DNA from: an uncultured Planctomycetaceae bacterium
Lineage (GTDB): Bacteria; Planctomycetota; Planctomycetia; Pirellulales; JACPPG01
Length of the DNA: 7,469 nucleotides
Direction of reading: 5' to 3'
NCBI GenBank assembly: GCA_945957305.1
Contig: CAMFLN010000128.1
Coordinates: 1 to 7,469 of the forward strand
The position numbers were made by a program, and so were the translations under genes. This document shows positions 1 to 6,434 of this stretch, piece by piece. The stretch's first letter is position 1. Each line of letters opens with the position of its first letter. The notes under the pieces were generated by a model. The model had not been told where the DNA came from. It saw only the letters and a list, made by a program, of their open reading frames with translations, and ran no database searches.

Positions 1-58
1 GTGGAAGCCCCTCGAGTTGTCGTGTGGCCACTGCCACCTAACCGATTGTGTGGGCAGC

Positions 59-67
59 TGATATAAT
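59..67 (+). promoter_or_regulatory. Extended -10 promoter element upstream of ppiC
   Basis: TGATATAAT is an exact extended -10 (TGn followed by TATAAT), which stands out in GC-rich DNA. There is no good -35: the hexamer 17 bases upstream (39-44) is TAACCG. This fits an extended -10 promoter that does not need one. Transcription would start near base 74 and leave a leader of about 100 bases before ppiC. The rest of 1-175 holds no gene I can support; the left edge may contain the tail of a preceding gene, but no frame is convincing. Confidence 0.5.
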
Positions 68-175
68 TCGAAACGGCCGCATCGATGCCGTGCCTGGCAG
101 CCTGCAAACTGCTGACACGAAGGTCGAATTCGGTACTATCGCAATGATCGCTTTGAATCTCTTCTGGAGGCGATA

Positions 176-460
176 ATGGCCAAGAAAGCAAAAGCACGAC
201 ATATCCTCGTTCCCTCGAAGGAAACCTGTGAAAGTTTGAAATCGCAAATCGAGGCGGGAGCTGACTTCGCCGACATGGCCAAGAAGCATTCCCAATGTCC
301 CTCAGGACAGCAGGGGGGCGAACTCGGTGAATTCGCCCCGGGACGAATGGTGCCCGAGTTCGACAAAGTCGTATTCAGCGCGCCAGTCGGCCAGGTTCAG
401 GGGCCCGTGCGCACGCAGTTCGGTTGGCATTTGCTAGAAGTTACCAGTCGCACGGAATAG
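176..460 (+). CDS. ppiC: Parvulin-type peptidyl-prolyl cis-trans isomerase
   Basis: This is a small single-domain parvulin that isomerises peptide bonds before proline and helps proteins fold. At 94 residues it matches the length of E. coli PpiC (about 93), and the resemblance runs end to end: ARHILV (7-12), a GADFADMAKKHS stretch (28-39), CPSG (41-44), GGELGEF (47-53), MVPEFDKVVFS (58-68) and QFGWH (81-85). The parvulin active-site residues are visible as His9, Cys41, Met58, Phe62 and His85. There is no signal peptide or membrane segment, so it should be cytoplasmic, unlike SurA or PrsA. The start is well supported: GGAGG at 166-170 lies five bases before the ATG. The next gene begins within about 15 bases, so the two are probably co-transcribed. 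Identity is very secure; the client proteins are unknown. Confidence 0.95.
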   Translation: MAKKAKARHILVPSKETCESLKSQIEAGADFADMAKKHSQCPSGQQGGELGEFAPGRMVPEFDKVVFSAPVGQVQGPVRTQFGWHLLEVTSRTE

Positions 461-464
461 CCCC

Positions 465-470
465 AGGTGA
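465..470 (+). promoter_or_regulatory. Shine-Dalgarno site setting the propeller gene start
   Basis: AGGTGA matches the distal half of the consensus AGGAGGTGA and lies five bases before the ATG at 476. The other in-frame start, GTG at 467, falls inside this site and has no purine-rich sequence ahead of it, so ATG 476 is preferred. Confidence 0.5.
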
Positions 471-475
471 CAAGC

Positions 476-2095
476 ATGGACGAACGCGAACGACGCTGGC
501 CGCAAGGAGGAGTCAGCCCTCATCCCACCTTGCGCTTCGGTGTGGTCATCGCTGCAGTGCTGGCCGCCGCTGGCGTGTGCGCCTGGGCACAGCTGCGCGA
601 AAACAAAGATCACCAGGTTGCCTTTCTCCTTTCCGCCTCCACGGCCGCCGGCACAGCGTTAGGTCTGTTGGTCTGGTTGACGATTACTACACCCTGGTCG
701 TGGTCGGCGCGCCTGAAAACATTGCTCGGCTTCGCTGCGATCGTCGTCGTCGGGCTGGGCTTGGTCCGCATCGACGAAACCTCCGGGGACGTCGTACCCA
801 AGTTGGCCTGGCGGTGGACTCCCAAGCACGATGTGGCGCTCGCGGCGGAATTCTCGGACCTTGTCGGAGGGACTGCCGACCTCGCCACGACGACAGCGGA
901 CGATTCTCCGCAATTCTTGGGTCCCCAGCGGCGCGGCGTCGTGGCCGGGCCCGCGCTGGCACGCGATTGGGAAAGCATGCCGCCGCGCGAAGTGTGGCGC
1001 CGGCCGATCGGCGCCGCCTGGAGTTCTTTTGCCATCGTGGGCAAATACGCCGTGACGCAAGAGCAGCGCGGTGAAAACGAATTGGTCGTTTGCTATGAGC
1101 TCGATACCGGCAAGCCGGTCTGGTACCACGCCGACAAAGTGCGCTTCGAAGAAATCTTGGCCGGCGTGGGGCCGCGCTCGACGCCCACCATCGCCGGCGG
1201 AAAAGTTTATACGATGGGCGCGCTGGGCCTGTTGAATTGTCTCGACGGGGCGACCGGAAAACCGCTCTGGTCGCACGACGTCGCCAAGGAAAATGGCGCT
1301 GATACGCCGGAAAGAAAACCGGAATGGGGCAAGAGCTGCTCACCCCTGGTCGTGAATGACGCGGTGGTCGTTTCGGCCGGCGGTCCCGACGGTCATTCAC
1401 TGGTGGCCTACCACAAAGACACGGGCGAAATGTTGTGGCACATGGGCGATTCCTCATCGAGCTACAGCTCGCCCCTGTTGGCGATTTTGGCCGGCCAACA
1501 ACAGATCGTGATGATCAATCGCAGCAGCGTCACCGGTCATGACCTGCAGGATGGCCACATTCTGTGGTCGTACGAGTGGCCGCTCGTGAATCCCAAGTGT
1601 GCCGAGCCGTTGGTGACCGGTGAGGATACGGTGCTTGTTTCGGCCGGTTATGGGCTGGGAAGCGCTTTATTGCGGGTCACGCCGGCCGATGGGCAATGGA
1701 CTGTCGAACAGGTTTGGAATGAGCGGAACCTGCGTAATCTGAAATCCAAATTCGCCAACATGATTCAACGCGACGAATTCATCTACGCGTTGGACGACGG
1801 GGTATTGAGCTGCATCGAAGCCGGCACCGGTAAGCGTCGCTGGAAAGGAGGGCGATATGGCCACGGCCAGCTATTGCTCGTCGGGGACCGGTTGCTGGTG
1901 CAAGCCGAGTCAGGTGAATTAGCGCTCGTTGACCCCAACCCCAAGAAGTTCGCGGAACTCGGCAAAATCACTCCGCTGACGGCCAAGACTTGGAACAATC
2001 CAGCCATCGCCGGCCGGAAACTGCTGGTGCGTAACCACGAAGAAGCCGTGTGTTACGAATTGCCGTTGGCCGATCCGGCCACCGCCGCCGAGTAA
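476..2095 (+). CDS. Membrane-anchored PQQ-like beta-propeller protein
   Basis: The encoded 539-residue protein has three hydrophobic segments at about 21-39, 49-71 and 81-98, then a short linker and a large soluble domain. The soluble part begins with FLGP-QRRG (147-154), a lead-in seen on planctomycete quinoprotein-like propellers. It shows repeated blade motifs of the form xTGxxxW: DTGKPVW (210-216), ATGKPLW (259-265), DTGEMLW (315-321), a looser DGHILW (359-364) and GTGKRRW (450-456). This is the PQQ-binding-like or BamB-like propeller fold. With three membrane spans the propeller should lie outside the cytoplasmic membrane. Such domains either carry PQQ for alcohol or sugar oxidation or act as protein-binding scaffolds; I see no residues that settle which. 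A GTG at 467 would add three residues, but the Shine-Dalgarno position favours 476. The gene follows ppiC closely. The 42 bases after it, before the converging gene, show no clear terminator. Confidence 0.85.
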   Translation: MDERERRWPQGGVSPHPTLRFGVVIAAVLAAAGVCAWAQLRENKDHQVAFLLSASTAAGTALGLLVWLTITTPWSWSARLKTLLGFAAIVVVGLGLVRIDETSGDVVPKLAWRWTPKHDVALAAEFSDLVGGTADLATTTADDSPQFLGPQRRGVVAGPALARDWESMPPREVWRRPIGAAWSSFAIVGKYAVTQEQRGENELVVCYELDTGKPVWYHADKVRFEEILAGVGPRSTPTIAGGKVYTMGALGLLNCLDGATGKPLWSHDVAKENGADTPERKPEWGKSCSPLVVNDAVVVSAGGPDGHSLVAYHKDTGEMLWHMGDSSSSYSSPLLAILAGQQQIVMINRSSVTGHDLQDGHILWSYEWPLVNPKCAEPLVTGEDTVLVSAGYGLGSALLRVTPADGQWTVEQVWNERNLRNLKSKFANMIQRDEFIYALDDGVLSCIEAGTGKRRWKGGRYGHGQLLLVGDRLLVQAESGELALVDPNPKKFAELGKITPLTAKTWNNPAIAGRKLLVRNHEEAVCYELPLADPATAAE

Positions 2096-2137
2096 GTCCG
2101 CTGGCTTTTCGAAGGCAAATCGACTGGGGAGCCGCAC

Positions 2138-3385
2138 TTAGCGCACCTCTTGCGCCAGGAGCCAGTCTTCGACGATTACGTGGGCCACAAACGGGGCGCG
2201 CAAGATCGCCGCCCGCGAGGAGATAACCTTCGCCAGCCAGGGGCGACGCACGATCCCCATCACAGCCCGACGGCCTATGCTGCTTTTCAGCGACCAACGG
2301 TTCACCTGCGCGTTGACGTTATCGCTGATCCGCTGAAAGGTGGCGGGAATCAGGTTCGGTTCCGGACCCACGTGCAGCATCAGATCAATCCCCAGCGTCA
2401 GCAGCTCATTGATGCAATCCCACATTTTTTGTGGATGATCAACCCAACGGTTCATCAAGCTGCGGCTGTTGTAGTCGTTGTAGGCGACTTTGCCGTTCAC
2501 CATCGAGAGCACCGGCGGCGTAGGGGCGGTGAAACCTCCAGCGACCGTTTGCATCAACGCCGCGGCGCGATTCGAGATGTTCTTGCTCCATAGAATCGAC
2601 GTATGCAAAGGGGGCCATTTGTAGGCGTTCTTGCGCAGGTGCACCTGCTTGCCGAGCGCCTCGGGCATCAATTCCTTAAAACGGTCGATCGTCTCGTTTT
2701 GCCCCAGCAGTAGCACCGTGTTCGGCGCCAGATGGCTGGACATGTCGATAATGCCGTGAGCCTCGGCCGTGATCTTGTTGCACAGCCGCAAGATGGCGTC
2801 CAAATCGAGCGCCGGCCCGCGTGAGAAGACCACACCCATTGTCGCGGTCTTCGCCAGCTCGACGCAATCATCCGCCAGGTACAGCAGTGGCCGCAGCAGG
2901 TCCTGCACCTGGTAGACGCCGCCGCAGACGAGGGCCGTGATTTCGCCAATGCTGTAACCCAGTGCCAGTCGCGCGCGATGGTAATCGATATCGAAGAAAT
3001 CTTTGAGCAGCGCAATGTGGGCTCGCTCGACGGCCACGATTAGCGGCACGTCTTCGGCAAACGTATCCAGCGAGCTCTCGACACGCGAGCGCACGCGCGC
3101 CACCAGATCGAACTTGCGCCCCGTGGCGTCGGAGCAGACCTCGGAATCCTCGCGCAGATAGCGTTCCAAGACGGGACCGTAGGCGCGATGTTCCAGCAAC
3201 TCCGCGGTGCGGCCCAGGTTCGTGTTGTTGTAACCACGGAAAGCGAAGGCCGCGGTGCCCAGCCGTTCCCGAATCAAGTCGGCGCGGATTTGTGGGTCCA
3301 TGTGTTCGAGCGGTTCTCCACACAGCCTGACAGCTTGCAAAACCCGAGCGACGAACCCGGCCGATTGCCCCCGCATTCGCACCAT
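2138..3385 (-). CDS. FabD-like acyltransferase-fold protein with altered active site
   Basis: This 415-residue protein has the malonyl-CoA:ACP transacylase fold. The nucleophile motif GYSIGE is at 143-148 (Ser145), followed by ALVCGGV, which closely follows E. coli FabD around its GHSLGE. The catalytic His is His261 in PLHTS, and HVGPEPNLI (338-346) matches the FabD segment EVGPGKVLT. Compared with E. coli FabD recalled from memory, three substrate-site residues differ. Gln11 of FPGQ corresponds to Tyr52 in FRGY, the malonate-binding Arg117 to Leu170, and Gln250 to Arg313. The protein may therefore use a different acyl group, or not be a malonyl transferase at all. It is longer than FabD (about 310), with extra residues at both ends. 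The first 28 residues may not be translated: Met29 at 3301 lies just before the recognisable domain and has GGAGA about 13 bases upstream. No acyl carrier protein or ketosynthase gene is adjacent. The fold is secure, the substrate unknown. Confidence 0.8.
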   Translation of the reverse strand: MVRMRGQSAGFVARVLQAVRLCGEPLEHMDPQIRADLIRERLGTAAFAFRGYNNTNLGRTAELLEHRAYGPVLERYLREDSEVCSDATGRKFDLVARVRSRVESSLDTFAEDVPLIVAVERAHIALLKDFFDIDYHRARLALGYSIGEITALVCGGVYQVQDLLRPLLYLADDCVELAKTATMGVVFSRGPALDLDAILRLCNKITAEAHGIIDMSSHLAPNTVLLLGQNETIDRFKELMPEALGKQVHLRKNAYKWPPLHTSILWSKNISNRAAALMQTVAGGFTAPTPPVLSMVNGKVAYNDYNSRSLMNRWVDHPQKMWDCINELLTLGIDLMLHVGPEPNLIPATFQRISDNVNAQVNRWSLKSSIGRRAVMGIVRRPWLAKVISSRAAILRAPFVAHVIVEDWLLAQEVR

Positions 3386-3435
3386 TCGGGGCAGGGCGAT
3401 TCTTGCCGCCGCACGACGCCGGGGTTACAAAGTCA

Positions 3436-3443
3436 AGTATAAG
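3436..3443. promoter_or_regulatory. Possible overlapping divergent -10 boxes
   Basis: The FabD-like gene and the SDR gene diverge here across about 106 bases. The AT-rich patch reads TATAAG on the plus strand (3438-3443) and TATACT on the minus strand (3441 to 3436), each five of six matches to the -10 consensus. Neither has a convincing -35 at normal spacing. If the plus-strand box is used, transcription starts near 3450. That would exclude an ATG at 3447 and favour the SDR start at 3492. Confidence 0.3.
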
Positions 3444-3491
3444 CTCATGATCGAGAAACCCGATGCCCGCCAGGGGCGAAAATTAGTCCCC

Positions 3492-4241
3492 ATGAGTCAA
3501 TTGACGGGTCTTACGGCAGTGGTAACCGGATCTTCGAGTGGAATCGGCCGCGCCATCGCTCTCGAACTTGCCACGGCCGGGGCTGCCGTTCTGGTACATG
3601 CTTGTCGATCGCACGCCGCGGCCGCTCAAGTCGCTCAGTTCATCCGTGACCAAGGGGGGCAGGCTGACGTCGAAATGGCCGACGTCGCGCAGCCGGAACA
3701 AGCCGCGCGGCTCGTCGAGCGCGCCTGGGAATGGCGCGGCGGCGTGGATATTTGGGTCAATAATGCCGGTGCCGATACCCTGACCGGCGACGCAGGGCAG
3801 TGGACCTTTGAGCATAAACTCGACGCCCTGTGGCAGGTCGACGTCGGCGGCACCATTCGTCTTTCGCGCCTGGCCGGAGAGCGGATGCGCGCCGCGGGGC
3901 ACGGCGTTATTTTGAATGTGGGTTGGGACCAGGCTGAGTCCGGTATGGAAGGGGACAGCGGGCAACTATTCGCGGCCACCAAAGGGGCGGTGATGGCTTT
4001 TACCAAAAGCCTGGCCCGCACCCTAGCGCCCCAGGTGCGCGTCAATTGCCTGGCGCCGGGTTGGATCAAGACCGCCTGGGGAGACCGCGCCACGGAATAT
4101 TGGCAAGAGCGCGCTTGCCGGGAATCGATGCTCGCGCGGTGGGGGACACCAGAAGACGTAGCTCGCATGGCACGCTTCCTGGCCTCGCCCGATGCAAGCT
4201 TTATCACCGGGCAAATCGTGGCGGTCAACGGCGGGCATTAG
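3492..4241 (+). CDS. SDR-family protein with degenerate catalytic tetrad, in H4MPT cluster
   Basis: This 249-residue protein has the classical short-chain dehydrogenase/reductase fold. It has the dinucleotide motif TGSSSGIG (12-19), Asp64 in MADV, NNAG (90-93), a C-terminal APGWIKT (188-194) and a final GQIVAVNGG. Arg39 after the second strand would suit NADP(H). The active site is unusual. The YxxxK motif reads FAATK (160-164), so the catalytic Tyr is Phe160 while Lys164 remains. The helix Asn position reads VDVGG (Asp117), and the NxxS serine position reads NVGW (142-145) with Asp146 next. It may catalyse by a different mechanism, or only bind a ligand. The start gives the usual short lead before TGxxxGIG. 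An in-frame ATG at 3447 would add 15 residues; neither has a good Shine-Dalgarno. The gap to the next gene is 27 bases, so a shared operon is likely, and a role in pterin cofactor synthesis is inferred from this context only. Confidence 0.8.
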   Translation: MSQLTGLTAVVTGSSSGIGRAIALELATAGAAVLVHACRSHAAAAQVAQFIRDQGGQADVEMADVAQPEQAARLVERAWEWRGGVDIWVNNAGADTLTGDAGQWTFEHKLDALWQVDVGGTIRLSRLAGERMRAAGHGVILNVGWDQAESGMEGDSGQLFAATKGAVMAFTKSLARTLAPQVRVNCLAPGWIKTAWGDRATEYWQERACRESMLARWGTPEDVARMARFLASPDASFITGQIVAVNGGH

Positions 4242-4268
4242 CCGACAGGCGAAGATCTCCGGGGATCG

Positions 4269-5675
4269 ATGACGCGAGAGCACATACATTTCGTGACCGG
4301 ACGATTGGCCGAAGCCAGCCTTCGTCGGCTGTTGCCGGATTTAGCCCAGGCGGCCGATTTCGATTACTCGATCGACGTGCTGGGGATTTCGGTCGCCGCC
4401 CTGATGACGCCGCACTGGGTGGCCCGGCGATTGACCATTCCGCCCCGTACCACGCGCGTCATTGTCCCGGGTTACTGCGGGGGTGAACTCGACGAAGTGT
4501 ACGCGGCGGCCGGTGTGCCGGTCGAACGCGGACCGAAAGACTTGCGTGACCTGCCGGCATGGTTCCAGACCAGCTCACTTGCGGCGAACTACGGCCGCTT
4601 TTCGATCGAGATTCTCGCCGAAATCAATCACGCCCCCCGACTTGGCAGGGACGTCCTGCTGGCCATGGCTCGACAGTTGGCCCACGACGGCGCGGATGTG
4701 ATCGACCTGGGATGTAATCCTGGCGAAACGTGGTCCGGCGTTGCAGACGCCGTGCGGCGACTACGCGATGAGGGATTGCGCGTTTCGATTGACAGTATGA
4801 ATGCCGCGGAGATTGCGCCGGCCGTGAAAGCCGGCGCCGAACTGGTCCTGTCCGTCAATTCGTCGAACCTCGAGCAGGCGTTGGATTGGGGCTGCGAGGT
4901 CGTGGCCGTTCCCGACGTGCCGGAAAACCTGGCCGGGCTTGATACCACGCTCGCCCGCTTGGACGCGGCTCAAGTACGCTACCGCATTGATCCCATTCTG
5001 GAGCCAATCGGGTTTGGCTTCGCCCGCAGCCTGGGTCGCTATCTCGACGTGCGACGGCGCTTTCCCGCCGCCCGGATGATGATGGGCATCGGCAATCTGA
5101 CAGAGCTAACCGATGTCGACTCGGCCGGGGTCAATGCGCTACTGCTCGGGTTTTGCCAGGAGTTGCAAATCAACAGTGTCTTGACGACGCAGGTCATCAA
5201 TTGGGCGCGCAGTTCTGTACGCGAGTGCGATCTGGCACGCCGGTTGGTTTATCACGCCGTGACCGAGAACGTGCTTCCGAAGCATGTCGAGCCTCGCCTG
5301 GTGATGCTGCGCGATCCGCAGGTTCACGAATTTGGCAGAGAAGAACTGGACCGGCTGGCGCGCGAAATCAAGGATCCCAATTACCGGATTTTCGTGGACA
5401 GCGGTGAGTTGCACGTTATCAGCGCCAATCTGCATCTGCGCGGTGTCGATCCGTACGATCTGCTGTCGCAGTTACAGGCCAGTAACGCACGACCGCTCGA
5501 TGCGAGTCACGCCTTTTACCTGGGCTATGAGTTAGCCAAGGCGCGCACCGCCTTGACGTTGGGAAAAGACTATCGGCAGGATCAAGCGCTGGATTGGGGA
5601 TACTTGACGGTGGCCGAAATCAGCCACCGCCAGCACAACGCGCAGGGCATACCACAAACTCCCGCCAGGCCCTGA
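4269..5675 (+). CDS. Dihydropteroate-synthase-like protein (DUF6513 / pterin-binding)
   Basis: This 468-residue protein appears to have three parts. Residues 1 to about 105 (DVLGISVAALMT, then IVPGYCGGEL) fit the DUF6513 N-terminal domain. Residues about 110-330 form a pterin-binding TIM barrel: EIN at 118-120, IDLGCNPGET (145-154), SIDSMN (173-178), IDPILEP (240-246) and GIGN (273-276). The C-terminal part, with AFYLGYELAKA (415-425) and LGKDYRQD (431-438), resembles the tail of archaeal DHPS-related proteins. A true DHPS has an SRK motif where this has GIGN. Together with the IDPILEP strand, the barrel looks partly like the pterin-binding domains of methyltransferases. Its likely job is to handle the pterin in H4MPT synthesis, perhaps condensing it with the aryl-ribose phosphate made by mptG; the exact reaction is inferred. 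GGGG at 4261-4264 is a weak, close Shine-Dalgarno. Family assignment is secure. Confidence 0.85.
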   Translation: MTREHIHFVTGRLAEASLRRLLPDLAQAADFDYSIDVLGISVAALMTPHWVARRLTIPPRTTRVIVPGYCGGELDEVYAAAGVPVERGPKDLRDLPAWFQTSSLAANYGRFSIEILAEINHAPRLGRDVLLAMARQLAHDGADVIDLGCNPGETWSGVADAVRRLRDEGLRVSIDSMNAAEIAPAVKAGAELVLSVNSSNLEQALDWGCEVVAVPDVPENLAGLDTTLARLDAAQVRYRIDPILEPIGFGFARSLGRYLDVRRRFPAARMMMGIGNLTELTDVDSAGVNALLLGFCQELQINSVLTTQVINWARSSVRECDLARRLVYHAVTENVLPKHVEPRLVMLRDPQVHEFGREELDRLAREIKDPNYRIFVDSGELHVISANLHLRGVDPYDLLSQLQASNARPLDASHAFYLGYELAKARTALTLGKDYRQDQALDWGYLTVAEISHRQHNAQGIPQTPARP

Positions 5676-5689
5676 TATCGGCGGCCTCC

Positions 5690-5718
5690 TTTAGCGTCGG
5701 GCAGGTCGCGGGTATGCT
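5690..5718 (+). promoter_or_regulatory. Possible promoter ahead of the DUF447 gene
   Basis: TATGCT (5713-5718) is a four-of-six -10 box, 17 bases after TTTAGC (5690-5695), a poor -35. It lies in the 127-base gap between the DHPS-like and DUF447 genes, the largest gap within the cluster, and would give a leader of about 78 bases. The rest of the gap shows no coding frame or clear hairpin. Confidence 0.25.
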
Positions 5719-5802
5719 ACAGCCATTCCCCCGTGAAGGTCACGAAAGGCCCACGCCGTCAACAATTGTCGGCGATTCGAGTTTGATCCTCCCCCCGCGC
5801 TT

Positions 5803-6414
5803 ATGATCTTAGAAGGCATTGTAACGACGAAGAATGCCGACGGCACGCCGAATATCGCGCCGATGGGACCAATCGTCGATGCTGAATTCCACCGGCTGAT
5901 TCTGCGGCCTTTTCAGACATCGACGACGTTCCAAAATCTTTTGCGAACCCGCGAGGGTGTCTTTCACGTCACCGACAACGTCGAGATGCTCGCCCTCGCC
6001 GCGATCGGGCGCTTGGAGCCGCTGCCGCTGCTGACGCGTGTCCCGCTCGTCGATGGGTGGAGCATCGATGACGCTTGCCGCTGGTACGCCTTTAAAGTGA
6101 TCAGTGTCGATCTGGCCCAACCTCGTGCGGAGATGCACGCCGAGGTCGTGGCTAGCGGTCGGTTGCGAGATTACTGGGGATTGAATCGGGCGAAGCATGC
6201 CATTGTCGAACTCGCAATCCTGGCCACTCGTCTACAAATCGTGCCCCCGGCCGAAGTCGTTGAGCAGTTGCGACACTATTCGGTCCTCGTGGAAAAAACC
6301 GGCGGGGCAGCGGAGCGGCGTGCCCTAGCTCTGCTCGAAGATTACATGCGCGAAAACCTGCCTTCGGCAGCTGGCGAAGAGATCGGCGTTTCAAAGAGCA
6401 TTTCGCGCGGCTGA
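5803..6414 (+). CDS. DUF447-family protein, FMN-binding split-barrel type
   Basis: The 203-residue protein matches the DUF447 family throughout: ILEGIVTTKN (2-11), PNIAPMGP (16-23), LRPFQTSTT (34-42), GVFHVTDNV (52-60) and LNRAKHAIVELAILATR (127-143). The family is shared with methanogens and H4MPT-containing bacteria and has a flavin-reductase-like split-barrel fold. Binding of FMN or F420-like flavin is known for the fold, but no motif here proves it. Its biochemical role is not established to my knowledge. Position between the DHPS-like gene and mptG suggests a step in H4MPT synthesis, possibly a redox step. No Shine-Dalgarno precedes the ATG; the bases before it are C-rich (CCTCCCCCC). 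No ATG, GTG or TTG occurs in frame upstream before a stop at 5734-5736, so this start is forced. The next gene follows after 20 bases. Confidence 0.85.
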   Translation: MILEGIVTTKNADGTPNIAPMGPIVDAEFHRLILRPFQTSTTFQNLLRTREGVFHVTDNVEMLALAAIGRLEPLPLLTRVPLVDGWSIDDACRWYAFKVISVDLAQPRAEMHAEVVASGRLRDYWGLNRAKHAIVELAILATRLQIVPPAEVVEQLRHYSVLVEKTGGAAERRALALLEDYMRENLPSAAGEEIGVSKSISRG

Positions 6415-6434
6415 GTTAGAAAGGCGTATTCGTC

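Noticed and set aside
1..66. Possible tail of an upstream gene at the left edge
   Set aside because: All three plus frames end within 66 bases and none shows a recognisable C-terminus.
85..147. Twenty-codon open frame in the ppiC leader
   Set aside because: No Shine-Dalgarno, no recognisable peptide, and a length expected by chance; not enough to call a leader peptide.
610..1457. Several long minus-strand open frames opposite the propeller gene
   Set aside because: They are rich in Arg and Pro with no recognisable motif, as expected from the antisense of a GC-rich gene, and the plus-strand frame has clear blade motifs.
2096..2137. Bidirectional terminator between the converging genes
   Set aside because: The only symmetry is around TTCGAA, with no strong stem followed by a T run on either strand.
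2150..2593. Plus-strand open frame of 147 codons opposite the FabD-like gene
   Set aside because: It is antisense to the region encoding the C-terminal FabD-like segments, has low-complexity His/Arg content and no family resemblance.
3255..3491. Upstream extension of the SDR frame to an ATG at 3255
   Set aside because: It would overlap the divergent gene by over 100 bases and adds an Arg/Ser-rich stretch not seen in SDR proteins, which normally begin a few residues before TGxxxGIG.
3635..4228. Minus-strand open frame of 197 codons opposite the SDR gene
   Set aside because: Antisense shadow of a clear SDR coding region; no motifs.
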